A stretch of 64,000 bases of DNA from Anaerohalosphaeraceae bacterium (lineage in GTDB: Bacteria; Planctomycetota; Phycisphaerae; Sedimentisphaerales; Anaerohalosphaeraceae): the NCBI GenBank assembly GCA_035378985.1, contig DAOSUR010000004.1, positions 1 to 64,000 on the forward strand, in the 5' to 3' direction. This document shows positions 1 to 7,990 of this stretch, piece after piece. The stretch's first letter is position 1, and each line of letters starts with the position of its first letter. The translations under genes were made by a program, and so were the position numbers. A model generated the notes under the pieces. The model was given only the letters and a program-made list of their open reading frames with translations, did no database searches and had not been told where the DNA came from.

Positions 1-54
<54 letters not shown>

Positions 55-151
55 GATAACTTAGACTCGGTCGGGGCAATTCTGCCTTTTTCAACGGCCG
101 TGAATAAGTCAGGCGATCCTCGCTGCTTACGGTATCAACTGTTGGTCTTTC

Positions 152-184
152 AAAGCCCTGTCGGTTTCGACAGGGCTTTTTTTA
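152..184 (+). terminator. Intrinsic terminator after 16S rRNA
   Basis: A perfect 12-bp stem, AAAGCCCTGTCG (152-163) and CGACAGGGCTTT (168-179), closes a GTTT loop and is followed by a T run to 184. This is a textbook rho-independent terminator for the rRNA transcript. The stem also lies just beyond the 3' end of typA on the minus strand and may serve both directions. Confidence 0.93.
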
Positions 185-231
185 TTGGTTCAGTCAAATC
201 GAGGTTCAGCCGGAAGGAGGAGGAATACTGA

Positions 232-2088
232 TTATTTTTTTCGGGCGTGGCGTCGGCGGTCGGCCTCTTTCAGGAGGCGTTTGCGCAGGCGGATGGCGGC
301 CGGAGTGATTTCCACGAGTTCATCATCCTGAATGTATTCGAGGGCGGCCTCGAGGGACAGAATTCGCGGTGGTTTGACCCGGGCGGCGTCGTCCTTGGAA
401 GAAGCGCGGATGTTGGTCAGGTTTTTGGTCTTGGTCGGATTGACCGGGATGTCGTTGTCTTTGCAGTGCTCTCCGACAATCTGGCCTTCATAGACCTGGT
501 CACCGGGTTTGACAAAAAAGGTGCCGCGGTCAAAGAGGGCATCCAGCGCATAGGCGGTTACTGTGCCGGCTTCGGTGGCAATCATTACGCCGGCCTGCCG
601 CTGCGGAATGGAGCCCCGCATCGGTTCATAGCCGTCGAAACTGTGATGGATGGAGGCCCGTCCCTGTGTGGCGGTCATCAAACGCGGATGGAGCCCGAAG
701 AGCCCGCGGGAGGGAATCTTAAAACGCATCTGAATATAATCGCTGGTGCCGGTTTTTCCTTCCACCGTGAGCAGTTCGGCCCGGCGTTCGCCCAGCAGAG
801 CCATCACGGCATTCTGGCAGTCGATCGGGCAGTCGATAAACAACTGCTCCATCGGTTCCTGATGGATGCCGTCGATGATGCGGATGATGACTTCGGGCTT
901 TCCGACACACAGTTCATACCCTTCCCGTCTCATATTTTCGAGCAGGATACCCAGATGCATCAGCCCGCGTCCGGAGACTTTAAATTCATCGGGGGTTTCG
1001 CCGGGTTCAACGCGCAAGGCGACATTGGTCTGCAGTTCCTTTTCCAGCCGCTCTTTGAGGTGACGTGTTGTTACGTATTTGCCTTCTCGGCCGGCAAAGG
1101 GGCCGTCGTTGATGCGGAAGGTCATATGCATCGTGGGTTCATCCACCGCGATGACCGGCAGGGCGGAGGGACGGTCCGGACAGGCGATGGTGTTGCCGAT
1201 TTCGACCGGGTCAAGCCCGGCGATGGCGCAGATATCCCCCGCGCTGACTTCCAGGCACGGTTTTTTGCCCAGGCCGCTGAATGTATAAAGCTGGACGATT
1301 TTCTGCTGGGTATGTTTGCCTTCGTTATCAATGACTGTGACCATACCGGCCTGTACCGCCCGTCCGGCAAAAAGACGTCCGATGGCGATGCGTCCCACGT
1401 AGTCTGAGTAATCGACAGCCGTCACAAGCATTTGCAACGGAGCTTCGGTGTCGGCCTTGGGAGCAGGAACCTCTTCGATGATGGCTCGAAAAATCGGCTC
1501 CATGTTCTGCCGGGGCTGGTCGAGTTCTCTGACAGCCCAGCCGTATCGGGCGGAGGCGTACAGGACGGGGAAGTCGAGGGCCTCGTTGTCTGCATTGAGG
1601 GAGACAAACAAGTCAAACACCTCATTCAGAACATCGTTCGGCCGGGCATCGGGACGATCCACCTTGTTGATGACGACGATGGGTTTGAGCTTATGGGCCA
1701 GGGCTTTGGAAAGAACAAAACGGGTTTGCGGCATTGGGCCGTCGAAGGCATCGACCAGCAGCAGAACGCCGTCGGCCATTTTCAGCACCCGCTCGACTTC
1801 GCCGCCGAAATCGGCGTGCCCGGGGGTATCCATGATGTTGATTTTGTATTCTTTCCCTTCCGGGTCTGTATATTCGATGGCGCAGTTTTTGCTAAAAATG
1901 GTAATGCCTCGTTCCCGTTCGAGGGGATTGGAGTCCATAATCAGACCGTGCTGGCCGCCGGCCAGTTTATCCAGTTCGCTTTCGCGAAACATCCCGGACT
2001 GGTAGAGCAGCTGGTCCACCAGCGTGGTTTTGCCATGGTCCACGTGGGCAATAATGGCAACATTTCGTATTTGTTCAGGAAACCACAT
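232..2088 (-). CDS. typA: Translational GTPase TypA/BipA
   Basis: A 618-residue ribosome-associated GTPase of the EF-G/LepA class, known in the family for roles in 50S assembly and stress adaptation. G1 is AHVDHGKTT at residues 14-22, the G3 motif DTPGH is near 87-91, and NKVD forms G4. EF-G-like beta-barrel, domain III/V regions and the TypA-specific C-terminal region follow, and the length matches the family. An AGGA Shine-Dalgarno precedes the ATG. It converges on the 16S gene and seems to be a single-gene unit. Confidence 0.97.
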   Translation of the reverse strand: MWFPEQIRNVAIIAHVDHGKTTLVDQLLYQSGMFRESELDKLAGGQHGLIMDSNPLERERGITIFSKNCAIEYTDPEGKEYKINIMDTPGHADFGGEVERVLKMADGVLLLVDAFDGPMPQTRFVLSKALAHKLKPIVVINKVDRPDARPNDVLNEVFDLFVSLNADNEALDFPVLYASARYGWAVRELDQPRQNMEPIFRAIIEEVPAPKADTEAPLQMLVTAVDYSDYVGRIAIGRLFAGRAVQAGMVTVIDNEGKHTQQKIVQLYTFSGLGKKPCLEVSAGDICAIAGLDPVEIGNTIACPDRPSALPVIAVDEPTMHMTFRINDGPFAGREGKYVTTRHLKERLEKELQTNVALRVEPGETPDEFKVSGRGLMHLGILLENMRREGYELCVGKPEVIIRIIDGIHQEPMEQLFIDCPIDCQNAVMALLGERRAELLTVEGKTGTSDYIQMRFKIPSRGLFGLHPRLMTATQGRASIHHSFDGYEPMRGSIPQRQAGVMIATEAGTVTAYALDALFDRGTFFVKPGDQVYEGQIVGEHCKDNDIPVNPTKTKNLTNIRASSKDDAARVKPPRILSLEAALEYIQDDELVEITPAAIRLRKRLLKEADRRRHARKK

Positions 2089-2300
2089 ATTTTTCCTATT
2101 GTCTCTGGGTTGAAAAAAGGAGCAGTGTACTGAGGATGCTTAAGAAGTCAAGTTTTCTTTTACCAAGATGAAGACCGGATGAATCGGAGAAAGAACGCTT
2201 TCGAACGAAATGACAGAACACAGCATGCTGTTTTCCCGTGCCTTTTGAAACACCTCGAAAAGGATTTTTGAACGTAAAAAGCTTGTTCGTTTTTGGAAGG

Positions 2301-2519
2301 TCAGCTGACGTATTCTGCAGAGCAAAGCGCTACGTAAATAGACCGTCCTTTTTGCTGGTATTCGAGTTTTCCTTCTCGGGCCAGCCAGCCGAGTCCCTGG
2401 AAGGCAATCTGAGCAGGCAGATTCGTCCGTTTGGGGATATCTGTGATATTGACAGGGGCTTTGGCAGCAGCGAGCATTTTCCAGATTTGTCCGGCAGCAG
2501 AACCGATTTTATCCTGCAT
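2301..2519 (-). CDS. Small winged helix-turn-helix protein (DUF2582-like)
   Basis: A 72-residue protein beginning MQDKIGSAAGQIWKML, then a lysine/arginine-rich recognition-helix region and the GLGWLAREGKLEY turn typical of the small DUF2582 winged-helix family. The family is presumed to bind DNA but has no settled target. A start 19 codons further upstream is possible, but GAGGG lies at proper distance before the ATG at 2519 and the family begins there. It stands alone between typA and glgP, divergent from the latter. Confidence 0.8.
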   Translation of the reverse strand: MQDKIGSAAGQIWKMLAAAKAPVNITDIPKRTNLPAQIAFQGLGWLAREGKLEYQQKGRSIYVALCSAEYVS

Positions 2520-2680
2520 ACGTTCCCTCGCTTTTCCTGAAAAACAATTTTTGTCCTTTTTGCTGGTAGAGGACAAAGGACCTGTTCAAACTGATCCGAT
2601 AAACTTTCTTCTCAATATAAAATCTGTCGATGCGGACGTCAAGGGCTTTCAGTTCTTTGAGAGAAAATCTTTCTTGTCAT

Positions 2681-2709
2681 TTGACGAGAGGTCCGGACGG
2701 GAGTAGGAT
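2681..2709 (+). promoter_or_regulatory. Sigma-70 promoter for glgP
   Basis: TTGACG (2681-2686) and TAGGAT (2704-2709) are separated by exactly 17 bases and sit about 60 bases upstream of the glgP start, with nothing else to transcribe on this strand. Confidence 0.65.
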
Positions 2710-2768
2710 GATTATAGATTGTAGGCAAGTAAATACTCGAAATGCCAAGGCAGAATAAGGAGGTTCCC

Positions 2769-4460
2769 TTGATTCAGGACCGGAAGATTGCCTATTTTTC
2801 GATGGAAATCGGGATTGAAGAAGCGATGCCGACCTACAGCGGGGGATTGGGAGTACTGGCCGGGGATACAATCCTGGCGGCGGCGGATGCGGAAGTGCCG
2901 ATGGCGGCGGTTTCGCTGGTTCATCGAAAGGGCTATTTTTTCCAAAAACTGACGGAGGACGGCCGGCAGATTGAGGAACCGGTTATCTGGACCGTTGAGG
3001 ATTTTCTGGAGGAAATGCCGCCCCGCGTGAGTGTCGTGATTGAAGGACGAACGGTTCAGATTCGCTGCTGGAAATATGAAGCCAGGGGAATCGGCGGGTA
3101 TATTGTGCCGGTTTATTTTCTGGATACCGATTTGGAAGTCAACGCACCGCAGGACCGTGAGCTGACGGATTATCTGTACGGGAAAGACAAGCGGTATCGG
3201 CTTTGTCAGGAGGTCGTGCTGGGCATCGGAGGGGTGCGGATGCTGCGGGCTCTCGGCTATGAGCAGCTCGAGCGTTTCCATATGAATGAAGGGCATGCCA
3301 GTCTTCTGACGCTGGAGCTGCTGGAGGAGCAGAAGCGGAAACGGAACGGACAGACCATCAGCGAGGAAGATATTGCCGCCGTGCGTCGGCAGTGTGTGTT
3401 TACGACCCATACGCCCGTGGCGGCCGGTCACGACCAGTTTCCGATGGATTTGGTTCGGCAGGTGCTCGGTCAGCAGGAAGCGTTTTCGCTGAACAATGTT
3501 TTCTGCTGCGGCGATATGCTGAATATGACGTATTTGGCGCTGAATCTGAGCCATTATGTCAACGGGGTGGCGAAAAAGCATGGGGAGGTTTCCCGACATA
3601 TGTTCGGGGGGTATGAGATTGATGCGATTACCAACGGGGTTCACGCGGCTCGGTGGACTTCGGAGCCGTTTGCGGAGTTGTTTGATAAATATATTCCGGG
3701 CTGGCGGGAAGACAATTTTAGTCTCCGGTATGCGTTGAGCGTTCCTTCAGAAGAGGCGTGGGAAGCGCACCTTCAGAACAAACGGCGGCTGGTGACTTTT
3801 GTGAATCGGGAAACCAATGCCGGAATGGATGCGGAAACGCTGACGCTGGGGTTTGCGCGGCGGGCGACCAGTTATAAGCGTGCGGATTTGATATTCAGCG
3901 ACCGGCGCCGGCTGAAATCGCTGTGCCGCAAGGGCGGGCGGCTGCAAATCATTTTTGCCGGCAAGGCCCATCCGAATGATTTCGAGGGCAAGGAGCTGAT
4001 TCGCCGGATTTTTTCCGCTCGCGGGGAGCTGGTGCCGGAGGTGCGGACGGCCTATCTGCCCAATTATGATATGGCGATGGGGCGGCTGATTACGGCAGGA
4101 GTGGATGTCTGGCTGAATACGCCGCAGCCGCCGCTGGAGGCCTCGGGCACCAGCGGAATGAAGGCCGCGCTGAACGGCGTGCCTTCTTTGAGCGTGCTGG
4201 ACGGCTGGTGGATTGAAGGATGTATTGAAGGGGTGACGGGCTGGGCAATCGGGGAGAATCATCGGCAGGCGGAAGTGCCGCAGGACCGCCAAAAAGATGC
4301 CGAATCGCTCTATGAAAAACTGGAGAAAGTCCTGTATGTTTATTACAAAACACCGCTTCAGTTCCGCAAGGTAATGCTGCACGCGATTGCCCTGAACGGT
4401 TCTTTCTTTAATACCCAGCGGATGATGCAGCAGTATGTATTGAAGGCCTATTTCAGCTGA
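2769..4460 (+). CDS. glgP: Alpha-glucan phosphorylase, short form (GT35)
   Basis: Releases glucose 1-phosphate from glycogen or maltodextrin. At about 563 residues this is the short alpha-glucan phosphorylase type found in archaea and thermophiles, not the 800-residue E. coli type. The N-terminus AYFSMEIGIEEAMPTYSGGLG is characteristic, and GTSGMK carries the predicted pyridoxal-phosphate lysine (about residue 465). An ATG occurs at 2742, but AGGAGG at 2758-2763 lies five bases before a TTG at 2769, so I prefer the TTG start; the conserved fold begins right after it. It converges with the NYN-domain gene. Confidence 0.93.
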   Translation: MIQDRKIAYFSMEIGIEEAMPTYSGGLGVLAGDTILAAADAEVPMAAVSLVHRKGYFFQKLTEDGRQIEEPVIWTVEDFLEEMPPRVSVVIEGRTVQIRCWKYEARGIGGYIVPVYFLDTDLEVNAPQDRELTDYLYGKDKRYRLCQEVVLGIGGVRMLRALGYEQLERFHMNEGHASLLTLELLEEQKRKRNGQTISEEDIAAVRRQCVFTTHTPVAAGHDQFPMDLVRQVLGQQEAFSLNNVFCCGDMLNMTYLALNLSHYVNGVAKKHGEVSRHMFGGYEIDAITNGVHAARWTSEPFAELFDKYIPGWREDNFSLRYALSVPSEEAWEAHLQNKRRLVTFVNRETNAGMDAETLTLGFARRATSYKRADLIFSDRRRLKSLCRKGGRLQIIFAGKAHPNDFEGKELIRRIFSARGELVPEVRTAYLPNYDMAMGRLITAGVDVWLNTPQPPLEASGTSGMKAALNGVPSLSVLDGWWIEGCIEGVTGWAIGENHRQAEVPQDRQKDAESLYEKLEKVLYVYYKTPLQFRKVMLHAIALNGSFFNTQRMMQQYVLKAYFS

Positions 4461-4468
4461 AAAAACAC

Positions 4469-4945
4469 CTACGAATCAAGGTTGAACAGGTCAAGCCACT
4501 GCTGGGTTTCGGCCCGGCTGATGCCCTGTCTTTTTTCTTTGGGTTCGGGGCGGGGCGGTTCCTTCTCGAGGAGTCTGCCGACCATGTCCCAGAAGATTTC
4601 TGACCGAACGGGTGCCGCTTTTCGGCGTTTTGCCGCGGCAACCAGACGAAGGTCGCTGCTGATGACAACCAGCGAGCGGGGGGCACTGCAGGTCTGGATT
4701 TTTTCTTCAATGAGGGTGTCGGCATCCCGGAAGGAGCCGGAGAAGAGGACCTCAATATTGCTGAAGCCGGCCAGTCCGGTTTTGTCCGGAGGGCCGATGC
4801 CGTCGAAGATAATCTGACCGCGATTGCGGGTGCGGCGGAGATATTCAGTCAGGATGCGAATCAGACCGGCTTCATCCAGACCGGCCATGGCTTCCTGTCG
4901 CTGAATCACCCGCAGCAGGTTGTAGCCGTCAATCAGCAGGGGCAT
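4469..4945 (-). CDS. NYN-domain (YacP/Rae1-like) putative ribonuclease
   Basis: A 158-residue protein with the PIN-like NYN fold. LIDGYNLL at residues 4-11 gives the first acidic site, IIFDGIGPPD and DADTLIEEKI give the others, and VVISSD is the last conserved strand. Related YacP/Rae1 proteins cleave RNA on the ribosome; substrate here is unknown. It is last in the pyr operon and its first codons overlap the end of pyrC by 13 bases, implying translational coupling. A short charged tail follows the domain. Confidence 0.82.
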   Translation of the reverse strand: MPLLIDGYNLLRVIQRQEAMAGLDEAGLIRILTEYLRRTRNRGQIIFDGIGPPDKTGLAGFSNIEVLFSGSFRDADTLIEEKIQTCSAPRSLVVISSDLRLVAAAKRRKAAPVRSEIFWDMVGRLLEKEPPRPEPKEKRQGISRAETQQWLDLFNLDS

Positions 4946-6246
4946 GGAGAATACCCGTCGGCACAGTAGCGGATTTCTCCGGCTACGATGGTATAGAGAA
5001 CTTTGCCTTTTACTGTCCAGCCGATATAGGGACAGTTGTGGCTTTTGGAGAAGAAGCGATTGGGGTCAATTGTCCATTCGGCATCCGGATCAATGATGGC
5101 AATGTCCGCCCGGTCACCGAGTCCGAGGGTGCCTTTGCTGATGTTCAGAACGCGGGCGGGTCGATATGTAAGCATGGCGAGCAGCTGCGGCCAGTCAATG
5201 ATACCCGGGTCAATCAGAGCTTTGCGGTACAGAGGCAGGGTGCATTCAAGCGAGGCGATGCCGAAAGGCGCCGCCAGGAATTCGAGTTCTTTTTCGCTTT
5301 TCAGATGGGGGGCATGGTCCGTAGCCAGTGCATCAATCAATCCTTCCTGGACGGCTCGCCGAAGGGCTTCCACATCGGCTAGAGTCCGCAGGGGCGGATT
5401 GACCTTATAATTGGTATCATAATCCTTCAGATGCTCTTCCGTCAGCAAGAGATGATGCGGAGTCACCTCGCAGCTGATAGGCAGGCCTTCCTGTTTGGCC
5501 TGGCGAATCAGCTGTATGGAGCCGGCGGTGGAAATGTGCTGGGCGTGATATCGAGTTTTGGTTTTTTTAACCAGTTGGATGTCTCGCCAGAGCATCATTT
5601 CCTCAGCGAGGGGGTCCATCCCCGGAAGTCCGAGAAGGGTGGCGTTGTAGCCGGCGTTCATCACCCCGCCGCGGGCCAGCGAATCATCCTGACAATGCTG
5701 GGCGACCACCCGGTTGAACATCGAGGCATACTTGAGAGCCCGGAGCATCACAGCGGCGTTCTGAACTCCGCTGCCGTCGTCCGTGAAGCCGATGGCGCCG
5801 GCCTGGGCCATCAGCCCCATTTCAGATAATTCTTCTCCGGCTCGTCCTTTGGTGAGTGTGCCCATCACATAGATGAAGGTTTTTCGGGCTTGCCGCCCCA
5901 TTCGATGGACATACTCGACACTGGTGGCATTGTCGATAGGCGGATTGGTGTTGGGCATACAGACAACAGAGGTAAATCCGCCTGCTACGGCGGCGGCGGA
6001 GCCGGAAGCAATGGTTTCTTCTTCCTCGTCGCCCGGTTCGCGAAAATGCACGTGCAGGTCAATCAGACCGGGGGAAACAATTTTGCCGGAGGCATCAATG
6101 AGGATGTCGGCTTTGGCAGGAAGGCGTCCGATTTGGCTGACTTTCCCATCGGCGACGAGCAGATCGGCAATCCGGTCCACGCCGTTGGCCGGGTCAATGA
6201 GTCGTCCGTTTCGAATCAGAATGGAAGGTGCGGCGGTTTCTTTCAT
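4933..6246 (-). CDS. pyrC: Dihydroorotase (class I)
   Basis: Closes N-carbamoyl-L-aspartate to dihydroorotate in UMP synthesis. The 437-residue protein has the zinc motif DLHVHFREPG (D63, H65, H67), later histidines in the MLLWRDIQLVKKT-AQHIS region, and the DHAPH motif with the catalytic Asp near residue 310. It overlaps pyrB by four bases (ATGA), which fits a PyrB-PyrC complex as in other bacteria. The last residues (two cysteines in PCPC) are unusual but not in the active site. Confidence 0.96.
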   Translation of the reverse strand: MKETAAPSILIRNGRLIDPANGVDRIADLLVADGKVSQIGRLPAKADILIDASGKIVSPGLIDLHVHFREPGDEEEETIASGSAAAVAGGFTSVVCMPNTNPPIDNATSVEYVHRMGRQARKTFIYVMGTLTKGRAGEELSEMGLMAQAGAIGFTDDGSGVQNAAVMLRALKYASMFNRVVAQHCQDDSLARGGVMNAGYNATLLGLPGMDPLAEEMMLWRDIQLVKKTKTRYHAQHISTAGSIQLIRQAKQEGLPISCEVTPHHLLLTEEHLKDYDTNYKVNPPLRTLADVEALRRAVQEGLIDALATDHAPHLKSEKELEFLAAPFGIASLECTLPLYRKALIDPGIIDWPQLLAMLTYRPARVLNISKGTLGLGDRADIAIIDPDAEWTIDPNRFFSKSHNCPYIGWTVKGKVLYTIVAGEIRYCADGYSPCPC

Positions 6247-7214
6247 GGATGTGAGTCCTTGGCTTCAAGAACAGCGGCTTGATTGACCAGAAACAGCACG
6301 GCCATTCGAATTGCCAGGCCGTTGGAGACCTGACGCAGAATGACGCTGTTGGGGCCATCGGCCACTTCGGATTCAATTTCCAGCCCGCGGTTCAGCGGAC
6401 CGGGGTGCATAACCAGAATATCCGGTTTGGCTTTCTTGAGCCGCTCGACAGTCAGGCCGTAGAAGTGAGAATATTCTCGTACGGAGGGGAAGAGATTTCC
6501 GCCGAGCCGTTCGAATTGGATGCGAAGCATGTTGATGACATCGAGCTTGTCGATGACGGCATCCAGACTGTAAGAGACCTGAACGGGCAGGTTCTGCACC
6601 TGAGCGGGCATCAGGGTCGGAGGACCGACTAAAATCACTTCTGCTCCCAGTTTCGTCAGGGCGTGGATATTGCTGCGGGCGACCCGGGAATGTGCAATGT
6701 CGCCGACAATCCCGATTTTCAGACCTTCCAGAGCCCCTTTGATTTGGCGGATGGTATAGGCATCCAGCAGGGCCTGGGTCGGATGTTCGTGGAAACCGTC
6801 GCCGGCATTGATGACACAGGCCTTAATGGACCGGCTGAGCAGATGAGGTGCTCCGCCTGCATTGTGCCGAATTACGACAATGTCAACCCCCATGGCTTCG
6901 AGATTGCGGGCCGTGTCAATCAGGGTTTCCCCCTTGTTGACGGAACTGGACGTTTTGGTGAATTCGATGACATCGGCACTGAGCCGGCTGGCGGCGAGCG
7001 TAAAGCTGTTTCGCGTGCGTGTGCTGTCTTCAAAGAACATATTGACCACCACTTTGCCGCGTAAAGCCGGGGCTTTTTTGATGGAACGGGTGCTGAATTC
7101 TTCAAAACCGCGGGCGGTGTCCAATATAAATTCGATTTCTTTTCGGCTGAGGTCTCGCAGACCGAGGAGGTGTTTTCGCCGCCATTGAAAATCCGTTTTC
7201 GTTGTCTGGTTCAC
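6243..7214 (-). CDS. pyrB: Aspartate carbamoyltransferase catalytic subunit
   Basis: Joins carbamoyl phosphate and aspartate, the first committed pyrimidine step. The 323-residue protein has the carbamoyl-phosphate loop FFEDSTRTRNSF near residue 60, the HPTQALLD loop near 140 and MHPGPLNRGLEI near 270. No regulatory chain (PyrI) is encoded here. It follows pyrR by four bases and overlaps pyrC. Confidence 0.97.
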   Translation of the reverse strand: MNQTTKTDFQWRRKHLLGLRDLSRKEIEFILDTARGFEEFSTRSIKKAPALRGKVVVNMFFEDSTRTRNSFTLAASRLSADVIEFTKTSSSVNKGETLIDTARNLEAMGVDIVVIRHNAGGAPHLLSRSIKACVINAGDGFHEHPTQALLDAYTIRQIKGALEGLKIGIVGDIAHSRVARSNIHALTKLGAEVILVGPPTLMPAQVQNLPVQVSYSLDAVIDKLDVINMLRIQFERLGGNLFPSVREYSHFYGLTVERLKKAKPDILVMHPGPLNRGLEIESEVADGPNSVILRQVSNGLAIRMAVLFLVNQAAVLEAKDSHP

Positions 7215-7218
7215 AGAA

Positions 7219-7746
7219 TTACTCGACTAAAACCTGCTCGATTTGGTCTGTTTCCTTCAAAAGCACCTGAACACGCTCTTCAGGGTTAACGTCAACACGA
7301 ATGCCGACATAATCTGCGCGAATCGGCAGTTCCCGGCTGCCGCGATCGACCAGGACCGCCAGCCGAATGGCTTTGGGTCTGCCTAAATCCGTCAGGGCAT
7401 CCAATGCTGCCCGGACGGAGCGTCCGGTGTGAAGCACATCATCCACCAGCAAAACAGTGGTCTGGTGGATGTCAAAATTGATTTCAGTAGTCCGTACCCG
7501 GGAGGGAACGGCGTTTTGAGGATCGTGGATGTCATCTCTGTATAGGGTGATATCCAGCGTCCCGCAAGGGATTTCCTTGCCGAGCCGTTCACTGAGCCGC
7601 TTCTGGAGACGCTGAGCAAGAATTTCACCGCGGCTCCGAATCCCGATAATCACCAGATTATTATTGGAACCGAGGTCAGAAGCAATATCTTGACTGATGG
7701 AATCCAGTATTTGGCTTATTTGTGCTTCGTTAAGCAGGACTCTCAT
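7219..7746 (-). CDS. pyrR: Bifunctional pyr operon regulator / uracil phosphoribosyltransferase
   Basis: A 175-residue PyrR with the PRPP loop VLLVDDVLHTGRSVRAA near residue 95 and the GIRSRGEILAQRL segment near 40. In Firmicutes PyrR binds UMP and pyr mRNA to cause attenuation; many also make UMP from uracil. The ATG at 7746 is preceded by AAGGGG, so I prefer it to a GTG five codons upstream. It leads the operon pyrR-pyrB-pyrC-NYN. I found no convincing PyrR-type terminator/antiterminator in the short leader. Confidence 0.94.
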   Translation of the reverse strand: MRVLLNEAQISQILDSISQDIASDLGSNNNLVIIGIRSRGEILAQRLQKRLSERLGKEIPCGTLDITLYRDDIHDPQNAVPSRVRTTEINFDIHQTTVLLVDDVLHTGRSVRAALDALTDLGRPKAIRLAVLVDRGSRELPIRADYVGIRVDVNPEERVQVLLKETDQIEQVLVE

Positions 7747-7805
7747 TGCACCCCTTTTCACAAATTAGGGTCAACTGCATTGATTTCTGCTTTCTATCGG
7801 ACGTA

Positions 7806-7834
7806 AGTATAGCAAACCGACGTTTGCAAAGCAA
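7806..7834 (-). promoter_or_regulatory. pyr operon promoter with inverted repeat in spacer
   Basis: On the minus strand TTGCTT (-35, 7829-7834) and TATACT (-10, 7806-7811) are 17 bases apart. The spacer holds GCAAAC and GTTTGC arms (7812-7817 and 7822-7827) around four bases, an operator-like dyad placed where a bound protein would block polymerase. Confidence 0.65.
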
Positions 7835-7908
7835 GAAGTTCTCGGAATTTGGGATGGAAGCTGAATATTATCGGATGTTTTTTATCGAAGATAGAAAGAA
7901 TGAATCTG

Positions 7909-7938
7909 TTGCAGGGGTATCGCCGATTGTGGTACAAT
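7909..7938 (+). promoter_or_regulatory. Promoter for the subtilase gene
   Basis: TTGCAG (7909-7914) and TACAAT (7933-7938) are spaced by 18 bases. The -10 box covers the first ATG of the reading frame (7937), so transcription would start near 7945 and translation must begin further down, consistent with the start at 7991. Confidence 0.55.
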
Positions 7939-7990
7939 GATTATGAATTATTATCGAGGGGTTTTGTTTCAGAAAAGTTTCGGAAAAAGG

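Noticed and set aside
247..1407. 386-codon open frame on the plus strand opposite typA
   Set aside because: It lies wholly antisense to a complete, motif-perfect TypA and encodes no recognisable fold; the openness comes from the GC-biased codon use of the opposite strand.
7747..7830. PyrR-type attenuator before pyrR
   Set aside because: The leader is short and shows no terminator or competing stem; the dyad lies in the promoter spacer, not in the transcript.
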